From assembly GCF_022376445.1 (NCBI RefSeq), contig NW_025955468.1, positions 1 to 26,014 of the forward strand: 26,014 nt of DNA, read 5' to 3'. Below are positions 1 to 9,920 of the stretch, piece by piece (position 1 is the first letter of the stretch; every line of letters starts with the position of its first letter). The position numbers and the translations under genes were made by a program. The stretch comes from Fomitopsis serialis (Eukaryota; Basidiomycota; Agaricomycetes; Polyporales; Fomitopsidaceae). The notes beneath the pieces were generated by a model. It was not told where the DNA came from. It made no database searches and was given only the letters and a program-made list of their open reading frames with translations.

Positions 1-199
1 CGGCAATGAGAGAAATGCATTCGAGACCGACTCAAACATAAGTGCTAGACGCCCGAGTGGCAGCGCCAAGAGGCGCTCGTTTTTGGACAATATGTTGGGC
101 ACGTGCTCATCCTGGACGCGTCAGCGGACGCGACGCGTACTCGGCCTGACTGCACCTTTACAACCTACCCTCACCTCTGCCCTCACTCTCACTCTCGAC
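1..199. other. 5' flank of the Rpn11 gene
   Basis: Short upstream stretch with no coding evidence. A six-base stem (AGCGCC/GGCGCT with a 4-base loop) lies near 62-77 and a CACGTG motif near 99-104. No convincing TATA box is seen. A pyrimidine-rich run of CT repeats just before the ATG at 200 is the kind of 5' leader often seen in basidiomycete genes. It presumably holds the core promoter and 5' UTR. Confidence 0.4.
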
Positions 200-1382
200 A
201 TGCAATCCGACTTCGAGCAGATGCTGGCCCAAGCTGGTGGCCGTGGCCAAGGCGGAGAAGCGTCTGTTCGGACAAGTACGCCCTAGTGCCATTCATGCGG
301 TCGGGTAAATCTCATATTGTTTCAGCGGGGAGACGATCCACATTTCCTCACTGGCACTCCTCAAGGTGCGGCGGTACATAGCTGTTTCATTTTGACCTGG
401 TCTGATACATGTATTCGCAGATGCTCAAGCATGGGCGCGCCGGTGTGCCTATGGAAGTCATGGGTTGATGCTCGGAGACTTCGTGGACGAATACACAGTT
501 CAGGTTATCGATGTCTTTGCGATGCCTCAATCAGGAACATCAGTATCGGTTGATCCGTAGACCATGTCTTCCAGACCAAGATGGTTGATATGTTGAAGCA
601 AACAGGGCGGTGAGTGAACACGGTTTACGCGCTGTTGCGCTCGACTGAAGGTAGGCAGGTCGGAGACGGTCGTTGGCTGGTACCACTCGCATCCGGGCTT
701 CGGATGCTGGTTGTCTAGTGTCGACATTAACACCCAACAGGTTCGTTTGGGTTTTTATTATACTGCTCGTATCGCTAATTCGAGTTATGCAGTCATTCGA
801 GCAACTAGATCCCCGGTCGGTCGCTGTCGTCGTCGATCCCATTCAATCGGTGAAGGGGAAGGTCGTGATAGATGCTTTCCGGCTCATTAACCCCGCTACG
901 GTCCTTCAAGGCCAAGAGCCCAGACAGACGACTTCGAACATCGGGCACATCAACAAACCATCAATACAAGCCCTCATCCACGGGCTCAACCGGCACTACT
1001 ACTCAATTGCCGTTGATTATCGGAAGTCAGAGCTTGAGCAATCGATGCTCATGAACCTTCACAAACGCAATTGGACCGAAGGGCTGACGCTTCGTGACTT
1101 CAAGGGGCATAAGGAGGCCAACGAGAAATCAATCAAGGTTCGTTGTGCATACCTTCTGGCATCTTCTGATCAGATCTATATGACGCTTCGTAGTCCATGT
1201 TGAGCCTCTCGGCCGCATATAACAAGTCGGTGCAAGAGGAGTCCACTCTTACTGCAGACCAGTTGAAGACGCGGCACGTCGGCAAGCAGGATCCGAAGCG
1301 ACATCTAGAGGAACAGGTAGAGAAGGCTATAGGTGACCAGGTGGTTCAGAACCTCGGAACCATGTTGCTGGCTGAGCTGTAG
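200..1382 (+). CDS. rpn11: 26S proteasome regulatory subunit Rpn11 (PSMD14), JAMM deubiquitinase; frame broken by three 1-nt deletions
   Basis: Rpn11 is the Zn-dependent isopeptidase of the proteasome lid that removes ubiquitin chains from substrates during translocation. Six exons can be read: 200-275, 326-365, 421-609, 659-740, 793-1137 and 1194-1382, with GT-AG introns of 49-56 nt. The JAMM core [14 protein letters not shown] (exon 4) is complete, and MGLMLG-like, [24 protein letters not shown] and the C-terminal NLGTMLL follow in the family order. The exons sum to 921 nt; with three missing bases restored this would be 307 codons plus stop, the normal Rpn11 length. The breaks lie near 266-269 (exon 1), 464-466 and 552-555 (exon 3). 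Splice sites and conserved residues are otherwise intact, so this is either the real locus with read errors or a very young pseudogene. The start is the only ATG that gives an Rpn11-like N terminus. Confidence 0.93.
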
Positions 1383-3490
1383 ACGTTACCTTGGACTGAT
1401 TGAGGTATATTATGCGAGTAATCTGACACGCGTGCTCCACACCAGGCGAACCCCGAAGCTGGAGTCTCACTGAGGTCTGGTCATGGCGTTGAATGCACAT
1501 GATGGGACCCATGGTTTGATCTTTGCTGGCTCCTGTCTGACGATGGTATGTACTCGTGGATCCCATTTCCTGATCGCTCACGAAGAGTAGGCGCGCATAT
1601 CTGTCTCCCGGATAGACAGCGCTACACCGGCCACCATGTCCTCGAGCTACAGCAGCAAACGGGGGCATGGGAAATGTTATGGGGCACACATCGATTCCCT
1701 GTTCACTACGATGCGACCCCGGAACACGCGTGTACGGCCACATCGTAAGCAACCTTCCCGTCTAACGTTAGATGCCTGCGCGCGAACTTACAAGGCGGCG
1801 TTTGCGTGAGTGGAGTATCGACGTTTCCGCGACCATGTGCCTTCTAGGTTGAGGCGTAAACTCGGTACTTGACACTTGCATTAATCAAGGATCGGGATTC
1901 TCAATGGGTCCTATCCAAGTCCTATCACCGGCACTCACACTCGGATCCTGTGGAGGCCCAATTGTGCGCGCGTCCGACAATCGCTTGATGAGCACGTAGC
2001 AATCCTTGTGCTTTCTCACACGAGGCCCGCGGCTCGGAATGCGTCCATGTCTGAATGCTTCTCGGTGAATGTGCAGCCTGTGCATGTCAATGTAGTTGCC
2101 GGCATAATTGTGCAGAACGGTTATCAGGCACTGCGCTTTCGTGACTCGTGAGTACATTACGTGCTTTCTTTATCGACGTCTCTTGGACTAATGCTCATCC
2201 TGACTTTGTATGTTCACGAGGGATCTATGTACGTCACACATCGAGGGATGTGTGGGACTCGGCCATGGGTAGAGAGGCATCCAGACCCTTCATGTCGACG
2301 TGAGTGATTCCTTTCCTCGGAATCTCGATTTGCATGGGAGAGAACCGTGTTGTTAGCTCCAGTGTATGATACAAGGCCTCCAATCCTGTTGGGGTACATA
2401 CGATGTTTCGACACGTCCACTCGGGCAACAGTCGACTCGTCCGTTTACGGTCCGGTCTGGCTCAGGTGAGGAACCCTCACACATGTGCCCACTCCATATC
2501 TGAAGTTCCAAGGTCTCGGTCCTTATTGCTTCTTTCCACTGAGTACCAGCTGAGAACAATAAACGCAGAGATGCGAGCCAAACGAAGCGCGCGAAAGGAT
2601 TAACTTCACTTCAACTAAGCACGATAGGCCCAATTGTAGGATGAATCTGGTTGCCATGCTGACCGACCGATCGTATTCATTGACAGAAGATGCGGATCAG
2701 CCACGGGCATTTGTACAGCCGCAGCTCGTCACGTCGTCGATTCGAATCTCATGCGTCTCAGTGTACGCATCCACAGACTCCACTCATACTCGCGCCATAG
2801 ACGGGAAAGGCCATGCGCAACTCTTGCCTTCTGGTGAGAGGGGGCATCAGATATGTCTATTTGCAATTAATCGTTAGGTGTTTCAGCCATACCGCTCCAA
2901 CTCGGCTGTGAGTGAGGCTCGAGGACACAGCCAAGTCGCACGAAGAACTCACCACAGTGAATTGTAGTCCGTTGAACGGACTTCGTCCCGAGTGTCGCTC
3001 TGTTATCGCACGGCCCATACCAAATCTGCCGTTAACCATGCCGGACGCCAGAGATGCTGGAATCCGGTCATCAGAGCATCGGGAACTAATACATACACTT
3101 GTCGGTAGCTCCACACTTCCAGAGTCCCTTCGGCTTGTCGTCTATCGAACGGTGCTATGACAAGTGCTGTAGTGAGTGAGTTCTGCCCATTCGTCTTCTG
3201 TTCTCCCATGCTCTAATGGATGTTCTATCAGCACCTAATGTCTAACGGCATCCGCGTCTCCGTTGCTGACCAAAAAGAGATACTCACGGCGTCCGTCATT
3301 CCAACGCCACTGTCCGATGGTCGCTGTTACAAACATGGCGACGATTAGTCGAGATGGGTCCGATCCCCGGGGGTCCACGAGCCATTACTGCTTTGCATCC
3401 GAGATCCTTCATCATGTACGGGCGAACCTTATACCCTGCGTAGATATGAAAGAGCAGTTGGGTCATTGCCTCAACTTCGCCCCGGTTACC
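1383..3490. other. Stretch between Rpn11 and O-methyltransferase, no recognised gene
   Basis: About 2.1 kb between two forward genes. Several 60-140-codon open frames exist on both strands (for example minus strand 1327-1752, 1885-2157 and 2234-2428), but none begins with a convincing ATG, joins its neighbours through good splice sites, or resembles a family I know. The minus frame at 1885-2157 and the one at 2234-2428 have a protein-like composition, so a decayed or indel-broken minus-strand gene cannot be excluded. The last 230 bases (3263-3490) are open in frame with the O-methyltransferase and contain alternative upstream ATGs. Confidence 0.5.
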
Positions 3491-5107
3491 ATGTCTGCCT
3501 CGGAGAAGGCGCAGCAGTTGCGTTCCCTTATTGGCCTACTCACTGATGCTTCAGAGATAGTCATCAAAGAGTGGGAAGCCGAAGAACAGAGAGATGGCAA
3601 TACAGGGGGGAATGCACTCCCGTCGCAAGAGCTGTATGATGCTCGTCGCGTCATACGTGGTGCTTGTGGTATGTGTGCCGACATGGTGGGGGATCCCCTC
3701 AATCGACTAGAAGAGCTGTCGCATGGGGCATTGTCTCTCATGGAGGCCCTTTACATACTGGTCGCCGCACGAATTCCGGACATCCTTGCTGAAATGGCGC
3801 CTGGCGAAGGGATGCTGATATACGAACTCAGTCGACGGACAGAGATCGATGACATGAAGCTAGGTGAGTCATGTCCTTGGACTCGTCGCGCACTGCTCAC
3901 TATGATTTGTTGCATTAGCACGCGTTCTCCGTTTGCTATGCACTAGCCACGTACTTTCGGAAGTCAAGAGTGATCACTTCGCGAACACTCGCACAAGCCT
4001 CGTACTGGTGCGGAATGAGCCAGCGCAGTCTTTACTATTGATGAAGTAAGTCGCCATGCTCATTGGTAACATGGCTTATCTGAAGGCATGACATAGCGGC
4101 TTCGGCGTATACATGAAATCAATGGACAAGCTTCCCTCCGTGCTAATGGATCCCGTGAAGTCTCGAGCGACAGCGCCCAATCAGTCTGCTTTCCAAGAAG
4201 CCGTGGGCACAGATTTGACTTTCTGGGAGTGGTGTGAACAAGGCGTTGAACAGCCAGATGGGACTGTACAGCCGCGCCCTCTTCACAAGACATTTTCCAT
4301 GGCTATGATGGCTACTGGACAAATTGTCTCTTCTTCCATCAGTTCTGGTTCGTTGTTTGCGTTCATTGCGATCAACCTGAGTCGCTCACAAAGCCCATTG
4401 CTACAGACTATCCTTGGGCCGCTCTGGGTTCGGCGACAGTGGTGGACGTGGGTGGAGGTGTGGGTAGGTCTGGCGAATGATGCTCTGATTGCACACCGAC
4501 TTAGTCGGCAATTTAGGTAGCATGGCTATGGAGCTAGCGGCGCAGTTCCCGCAGTTGCGGTTCGTCGTGGAAGACAGGGGGCCGGTAATCGAGCAGGGGC
4601 AAGCGCTATGGATGTCCAAGATGCCTAGCGCAATTCAAGACGGGCGTGTTAGCCTGCAAGCTCAAGATTTCTTCCAAGAGCAGCCTATCAAAGGCGCCGA
4701 AGTCTATTTTCTCCGCTACATCTTGTAAGCGGCCGGTACAAATTCAAATAGACGGGTCACTCACCAAACCTCGTAGACACGACTGGCCAGACGACGTCTG
4801 CGTCACTATCCTCAAGCGGTTGCGCGATGCTATGAGCGCAAATTCCCGCATCCTGGTCGCTGACATGGTCATGCACACGACGGTGGGGTCCCCCCTTCTG
4901 AAGAGTGCTCCTACCCCTCTCCCTGCGAATTACGGCTGTGCTAGCGTCTTCAAGAACATGCAAGATTTAGCTATGCTCGCCTTATTCAATGGCACCGAAC
5001 GTACCCCCGAGCAGCTCAGCGCGCTTGCTGCGCGAGCCGGTCTCAGGGTAGTGAAGATCTGGGAATGTCGTAGCATCCTATCCATCACGGAGATGAGGTT
5101 GCCCTAG
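3491..5107 (+). CDS. SAM-dependent O-methyltransferase, COMT-type (fungal secondary-metabolism family)
   Basis: Transfers the methyl group of S-adenosylmethionine to a hydroxyl, typically of a phenolic or polyketide. Six exons (3491-3863, 3919-4045, 4097-4347, 4407-4463, 4517-4724, 4777-5107) with GT-AG introns of 51-59 nt join in frame into 448 codons without a stop. The N-terminal helical/winged-helix dimerisation half covers about residues 75-150. SAM motif I VDVGGGVG lies near 263-270 and is split by intron 4. The catalytic-type motif LHDWPDD follows with His near 340, and a late NGTERT motif near 415 is typical of the family. The start was chosen because MSASEK begins a normal-length family member; in-frame ATGs upstream would add up to 76 residues. 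The acceptor of intron 4 at 4516 restores motif I; one at 4504 would disrupt it. No other biosynthetic gene is recognised beside it, so the substrate is unknown. Confidence 0.94.
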
Positions 5108-7194
5108 GGTGTTTCTTTTCCACTTAATCGCCGCATACTGGGGTATGGGTGGGTTTTTCAACGTATTTGCAGAGCGCGTACTAGAGAAAGGAGCGCACCT
5201 GGGTACGGGGTGTGGGATACGTGTTCGACATGATGGAGATGATGCGATTCTTCTTTCACAGAAATGTCATCGTTACTGCCAATAACTCAAATAGAGGCTA
5301 TCCGCGTATCTGTGCCCCAAGGTCCTATGGGGATCGCAAGGCGGCCTCGTCAACGTCGCTGACGCGAATTTTGTCCGCCAGTGCATTGAGTTTGGGCGCG
5401 TTCCCTGAACAAGGTTCGCGTCGACCTCTCCGGCGGCCTACATAGTGAGCTAATGGGTGAGCCTCTTCAGTGTCTGTTTTTAGTGAGATGCCACATCGAA
5501 AATCGCCCAGTGCTGCTCTGACGCGCTCACCAAGATTAAAAGGGTCTCCGCGTCCTCGGTCAGGAATTCGTCAGCTGGTCGTAAGCGAATGATATCTGGT
5601 AAGCATCCAGACCTGCCAATCAGTGAGTTTACGGATGGCCCTGACGGTATGATTAAATGTTTCCGTGTACACTTCAAGCGCCTCCATCTCAACACTAGGG
5701 CTTGTCCAAGAGGATAGCACGGCACATCCCATCGCAAATTTGATGTAAGGACGTCGCTTTTGTATGCAAGGCAGTGGTGTCTAAGGCCATGCCGCTAGAA
5801 AGGAGTGTGGTGCCCTTTGACGAGAGGATGCGATGGATGCTCGTGGTGTCATCCACGCAATGCCCAGTGTCGGAGCAGTTTCGGCGAAATACGAGAATCT
5901 ACTCGCGCTAGCTCGCCGCCTTCTCCATGCAGGCGAGTCTCCGTGATGTGTGGCTCACGTTCGGATAGGTTTCCCGACCCCCTGGAGAACGTGATCTGCA
6001 ACCCGGGATTATGTCCGCGAAGAAGCTGAATCAACGGCGACGCCCTACCAGCCCGTTGATGCGACTTCAATTTTGGCATGGCCTGGGAGCTCGCAGCACC
6101 ACAGCGTCAGTCCGCAGGAGAAGCTGTAGGTCGCCTGGGCCACAGAATTCACCGATTCCGCGCTATGAGAGCTGGCTCTGGATATCATATACAACGGTTC
6201 CCAGCCTAGTCCCACAGGTCTGAGGATTCGGATACTTGAAGCAGGCAGTGCCACGCCGACAGGAGTCGCTTGGGAATGGCAAGACAGGGTTCTGCCAGTC
6301 GGATAATGGTTCTTGTCAACTCGGGGTGACGATTCAGATGAATTGGTGAGTTGTCTTACAGAGTGCGTTGTAAGGCCCGATGTTCTCTGATCGTCGGATA
6401 TTATTGCAAGTCAGTAGAACGGCTAGTCCGAGCCAGCAACCGTGTCGGCGCCGTGACAGTGTCTTCCACTGTTGGGCTTAGTGAAGGGACAATTATATTT
6501 TCTCAAACTCTCGTCCCTGAAATCTCGTCAGATTTTTTCGTTGGACAGATACACCCTTGACCTTGAACGCGAAACTATCAGGTATGGGCGCCATTTCGAC
6601 CTGCCTCGGGGTATCGGTGGGTGACTCACGTCATGACGCGGCTTCGCTGTCCCTGTCCCCTTGAGACGTATGGTGGGACCTATTCCGCCAGTTCGGAGGC
6701 AAGGACACCAACGGTAAGCGGCCCTTGAGATTTGTTGAGTACTGACAGGGCTCGGTTCCAAAGTTAATTTTGCTGGCTCGAAGAGCTTCAGCTACACGAA
6801 ATGACAGCGTGTCGCTGGAGGTATGCAACGTATGAAGTGTGCGTCAACCTCCATTAATCAACGATAGTCAGTACACACGCATGCTTGTAATGTAAATGGT
6901 GACTCAACGCATCCGTCTCGAGTATCGACAGTAGCTAGCCTGTCAGTCAGGTTTCCCGCGGAGGCCGTCATTTCTCAACGACCTAGTTTCACGTCGCTAA
7001 AGACTCAAGAGCTGAACAGAGGGTGCACGGCCGTGCTCTCAACTTGAAGGCAACTTGAAGGCGTCGGACTTGGACCGTACATAGTTCGATGAACTTTGAT
7101 CATCATGGCCAGGATATACGCGTACGCCGCCTTGCGCTCCTACAACGGCATAGGCTACGTCTTCCCATCGAAGTCCCTTGCTCGCTAGAGCAAG
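5108..7194. other. Stretch with coding-like fragments but no recognised gene
   Basis: About 2.1 kb without a gene I can support. Short coding-like pieces occur on the plus strand: near 5836-5950 (a frame reading ...VGAVSAKYENLLALARRLLHAG), near 6175-6307, near 6545-6612 and near 6690-6820 (GGKDTNGKRPLRFVEY...). They lie in different frames, with few plausible splice signals between them. They could be remnants of a multi-exon gene, or a gene broken by missing bases as elsewhere in this window. I do not recognise the family. A small tandem duplication of CAACTTGAAGG occurs at about 7041-7061. Confidence 0.4.
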
Positions 7195-7343
7195 CAGACT
7201 CCTTCCTCAGCCTCACCACACGTGCACCGCTCGGCCCGGGACTTCCGAACAAGGGCTCACGACTTGTGGTGAGAGTCGTGAGCCCTTGTTCGGAAGTCCC
7301 GGGCCGAGCGGTGCACGTGTGGTGAGGCTGAGGAAGGAGTCTG
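7195..7343. repeat. Perfect 70-bp inverted repeat with 9-nt loop (hairpin)
   Basis: Bases 7195-7264 are the exact reverse complement of 7274-7343, separated by the 9-nt spacer TGTGGTGAG at 7265-7273. I found no mismatch over all 70 pairs. The arms are GC-rich and contain no obvious gene. The spacer sequence recurs inside the right arm (GTGTGGTGAGG). Perfect identity implies a recent origin, such as template switching during replication, a snap-back end, or a fold-back artefact of library preparation. It has no marks of a known transposon. Confidence 0.95.
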
Positions 7344-7548
7344 TAGACACAACAAACCTGACATGGTATCTGAACACGGGATATGGTACGGGATATCCAA
7401 TTAAATATTTTGAATATTCCGTTCGGGGATATTGTGATCGGAGATATGGAAAGTCTGGATGCTCAAAGTATCCCGAGATGGAATACTTTGAATTTCCCCC
7501 ACATAGTATCGCAGGCCGGGATATGGTGAGGGATGTTTAGAATATCTC
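7344..7548. other. AT-rich spacer with repeated GGATAT motifs
   Basis: About 200 bases between the perfect hairpin and the fold-back element. It is richer in A and T than its surroundings, and GGATAT or its close variants recur several times, including the palindrome GGATATCC near 7397. Nothing coding is supported. Confidence 0.4.
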
Positions 7549-7699
7549 TGGCCACTGTGACAATGATTTCCATTTCCGTCTACCCATCATCCTAACCACG
7601 TTGCTTGTTTTCCATTGTCCAGTGTCATGCGCGGTCACGGACATGTCACGCCGCAGGCCCGAGCTGCTACTTACCGTAAAAGGTAACTTTGGCTCCCTG

Positions 7700-7930
7700 C
7701 CGCCGCGGCGAGTCGCGGTACGGTGTGCGTCGCGGTATGGTGCATCGCGTCGCGTCGCGGTACGGTGTGTAGCGTCGCGTCGCGGTACAGTGTGTCGCGG
7801 CACATCGCGTCGTGTCATGGCATGGCACGGCGCGTCATGTCACGGTACGGTGTGGTGTGGCATGTCACGGTACGGTGTGTCATGGCACGGCACGGCGTGG
7901 CGTGGCGTGTCATGGCACGGTACGGTCCCC
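7700..7930 (+). repeat. Pentanucleotide array, left arm
   Basis: Tandem 5-mers that follow the rule Y-R-Y-G-(G/T): CACGG, TACGG, CATGG, CGTGG, TGTGG, CATGT, CGCGT and so on. Variation at positions 1-3 is almost purely by transition. The start is more irregular (GTCGCGG units). Because the unit is 5 nt and rarely creates stops, several frames stay open across the array. Confidence 0.9.
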
Positions 7931-8223
7931 GACTCCGACCGGAGGGAGAGAGGAGGGCTTTGTCCACCATAAGTCGTTCGCAGCCGGCGATGCCGCTCCC
8001 TCCGTGGGAAACACGTGACTTACAATTCCCATGAACGGTATCGCAGCAATGCTCGAGTGTCCTACGAGGCAGCTCGAGGCAGTTGGATCCTTCCGTGCAT
8101 CTGGCTGTGTCTGGACGCCTGGATCTCTGACCATCAAATGACTCCTCCCAAATTCAGGAAAGTTTCTCTCATTTTTGATAGCCTGCACCCACATACTTAT
8201 GTACTGTGATACATACTGAGTCG

Positions 8224-8283
8224 TGGAAGCCCGAGACGCCCGGGCGGCGAAGCCGCCGCGGGCCTGAGGCCTGAGGGCTTCCA
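8224..8283. repeat. GC-rich nested hairpin
   Basis: An outer 9-bp stem (8224-8232 with 8275-8283, GGAAGCCC/GGGCTTCC core) encloses an inner 6-bp stem (8243-8248 with 8252-8257, GGCGGC/GCCGCC) with a GAA loop. It sits in the unique centre of the fold-back-like element between AT-rich sequence. Function unknown. Confidence 0.7.
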
Positions 8284-8394
8284 ATTGAGTCTCCGATGAT
8301 ACAATATTACAATACATACATTATATACTATGGTGCCGCTGTGGCAGGCTGAGTAGCTGTGTGCCATGCAGGAGTCGGGGATCGGCGCTTGCGC

Positions 8395-8570
8395 CGCTAC
8401 GATACGGTATGGCACGGTACGGCGTGTCATGGCATGGCACAGCATGGCGTGGGACGGCATGGCATGGCGCGTCATGTCACGGTATGGCACGGCACGGCGC
8501 GTTGTGTCACGGTATGGCATGGCATGGCACAGCGCGGTACGGTACAGCGTGCCGTGTCATGGCATGATGG
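8395..8570 (+). repeat. Pentanucleotide array, middle
   Basis: Second array of YRYGK 5-mers, in the same orientation as the left array (CATGG, CACGG, CGTGT, TATGG). It is flanked by unrelated sequence on both sides. No coding potential beyond repeat-driven open frames. Confidence 0.9.
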
Positions 8571-8757
8571 TATGGATAATGGTACATACTTATAGTTCGC
8601 TCATGTCGTTTTTTTACAATCAAATTATTCTTGCATTGTACTGCGACAGCTTGAGTTGAACAGGTATTGTATTGGTGTTAGGTACAGCCTGAGCCTCAAT
8701 AATGTATGTAGGGTACAATTTACTTCAGTGGCATGACATAAGCACCATGCTCGCACT

Positions 8758-9250
8758 GTGCCATGACACGGCAGTGACGGCACGCCGTACCATACCGCGC
8801 CGTGCCATGCCATGCCATACCGTGACACGACGCGCCGTGCCGTGCCATACCGTGACACGATGCGCCGTGCCATGCCATGACGCACCGTACCGTGCCATGA
8901 CACGACGCGCCGTACCGTGCCATGACACGACGCGCCGTACCGTGCCATGACACGACGCGCCGTACCGTGCCATGACACGCCGTACCGTGCCATACCGTAC
9001 CGTACCGTGCCATGACACGCCGTACCGTACCATACCGTACCGTACCATGCCATGACACGCCGCGCCGTGCCATGCCGTGCCATGACATGCCGTACCGTGA
9101 CACGCCACGCCACACCGTACCGTGCCATGACATGACGTGACGCGCCGTACCGTGACATGACGCGCCACGCCATGCCATGACACGACGCGACGCGCCGCGA
9201 CACACCAAACCGCGACGCGCGACGCACCATACCGCGACACGACGCCGTAC
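8758..9250 (-). repeat. Pentanucleotide array, right arm (inverted)
   Basis: About 490 bp of the same pentamer in reverse-complement orientation (CCGTG, CCGTA, CCATG, ACACG on the plus strand). It contains higher-order repeats of 25-30 bp, for example near 8885-8985, where CATGACACGACGCGCCGTAC recurs. All three minus-strand frames stay open for more than 180 codons, which marks these ORFs as repeat artefacts. The array passes directly into the right inverted arm. Confidence 0.92.
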
Positions 9251-9425
9251 CGAAACTCGCCCCGGCGGCAGCAGGGAGCCACAGTTGCCTTTTCCGGTAA
9301 GTGATGGCTCGGGCCTGCGGCGTGACATGTCCGTGACTACGCGTGCCGCTGGACAATGATGATAACAGGCAACGTGGTTATGGGCGATGGTTAGACCGAA
9401 ATGGACATCATGACATCAGGAAAAA

Positions 9426-9920
9426 AGACATATGCGATGTAGCCCTAGGGAGCATGGATAGCCGCCATATCTCATTTACACACCCCCCTATACAGAGCTG
9501 ACTGTAGCTTGTCAGCGAGTACTATAGTACAATATATCTGTAGGACTACAGATATAATACTGTATAGCAAGCTGTAGCTTCACGACACAGTCATCTACGT
9601 AACCCTTATATCAGACTGTAGTGCTATAGATTGAAAGCAATTATGTATTGCTCGTCGCTGGTACACGCAATTCACTGATGCATATTTTGTTGCTCCTTGT
9701 CAGACATTAGAAAAAAATGTATTGGTAATGAGCGACAGTATTAGACAGTGAGTCGTAGCATACGAATTGAGGCGATGACAAGCACATTGGGTATCGTGCG
9801 AACGCAGAGTTCGGGAGCGAGTACTAAGATGCATATACACTAGAAGAGCAATAACCTGAACAAGGGTATGCTGGTCTGCAAACGACACTGCCTGCGGGAC
9901 CGTGGAGTTCGCCAGTAGAC
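9426..9920. other. AT-rich spacer with a short palindrome
   Basis: About 500 bases downstream of the DUF6532 gene's stop. It holds an 11-bp inverted repeat with a 2-nt loop (9533-9543 with 9546-9556) inside an AT-rich patch with repeated CTGTAG and GTATAGCA-like words, possibly a decayed small inverted-repeat element. No gene is supported. Confidence 0.4.

Larger units (their letters stand above)
7549..9425. mobile_element. Fold-back-like composite element with inverted arms and pentanucleotide arrays
   Basis: The left arm (about 7549-7735) and the right arm (about 9240-9425) are diverged inverted copies. Both carry, in opposite orientation, a CCATTTC.GTCTA-type outer segment, ACCACGTTGC, CATTGTCCAG, the block ACGGACATGTCACGCCGCAG, CTTACCG.AAAAGG.AACT and GGCTCCCTGC. 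Both arms continue inward into arrays of the same pentanucleotide, again in opposite orientation. Between the arrays lie about 8.0-8.4 kb (unique, with a GC-rich hairpin) and 8.57-8.76 kb. No transposase is encoded, so it would be non-autonomous. Ends and target-site duplication could not be fixed exactly. An alternative is an inverted duplication of a simple-repeat locus rather than a transposon. Confidence 0.65.

Noticed and set aside
305..325. A 21-nt GTAAAT...TTCAG intron in Rpn11
   Set aside because: Too short to be spliced. The 50-nt intron 276-325 with the same acceptor gives a normal Rpn11 N terminus when one missing base is allowed in exon 1.
1327..1752. 141-codon minus-strand ORF overlapping the end of Rpn11
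   Set aside because: Its end is antisense to the last Rpn11 exon, its first codon is TTG, and it has no recognisable motif. It could be a shadow; evidence is too weak to list as a gene.
2737..2752. GATTCGAATCTC resembling a tRNA B box
   Set aside because: No matching A box, acceptor stem or cloverleaf can be folded around it. No tRNA gene is seen anywhere in the window.
8625..9356. Minus-strand ORFs of 185-243 codons in the right pentamer array
   Set aside because: All three frames are open over the same array and encode only His/Gly/Met/Arg-type repeats set by the 5-nt unit. The N-terminal part lies in the inverted arm. There is no independent sign of translation.
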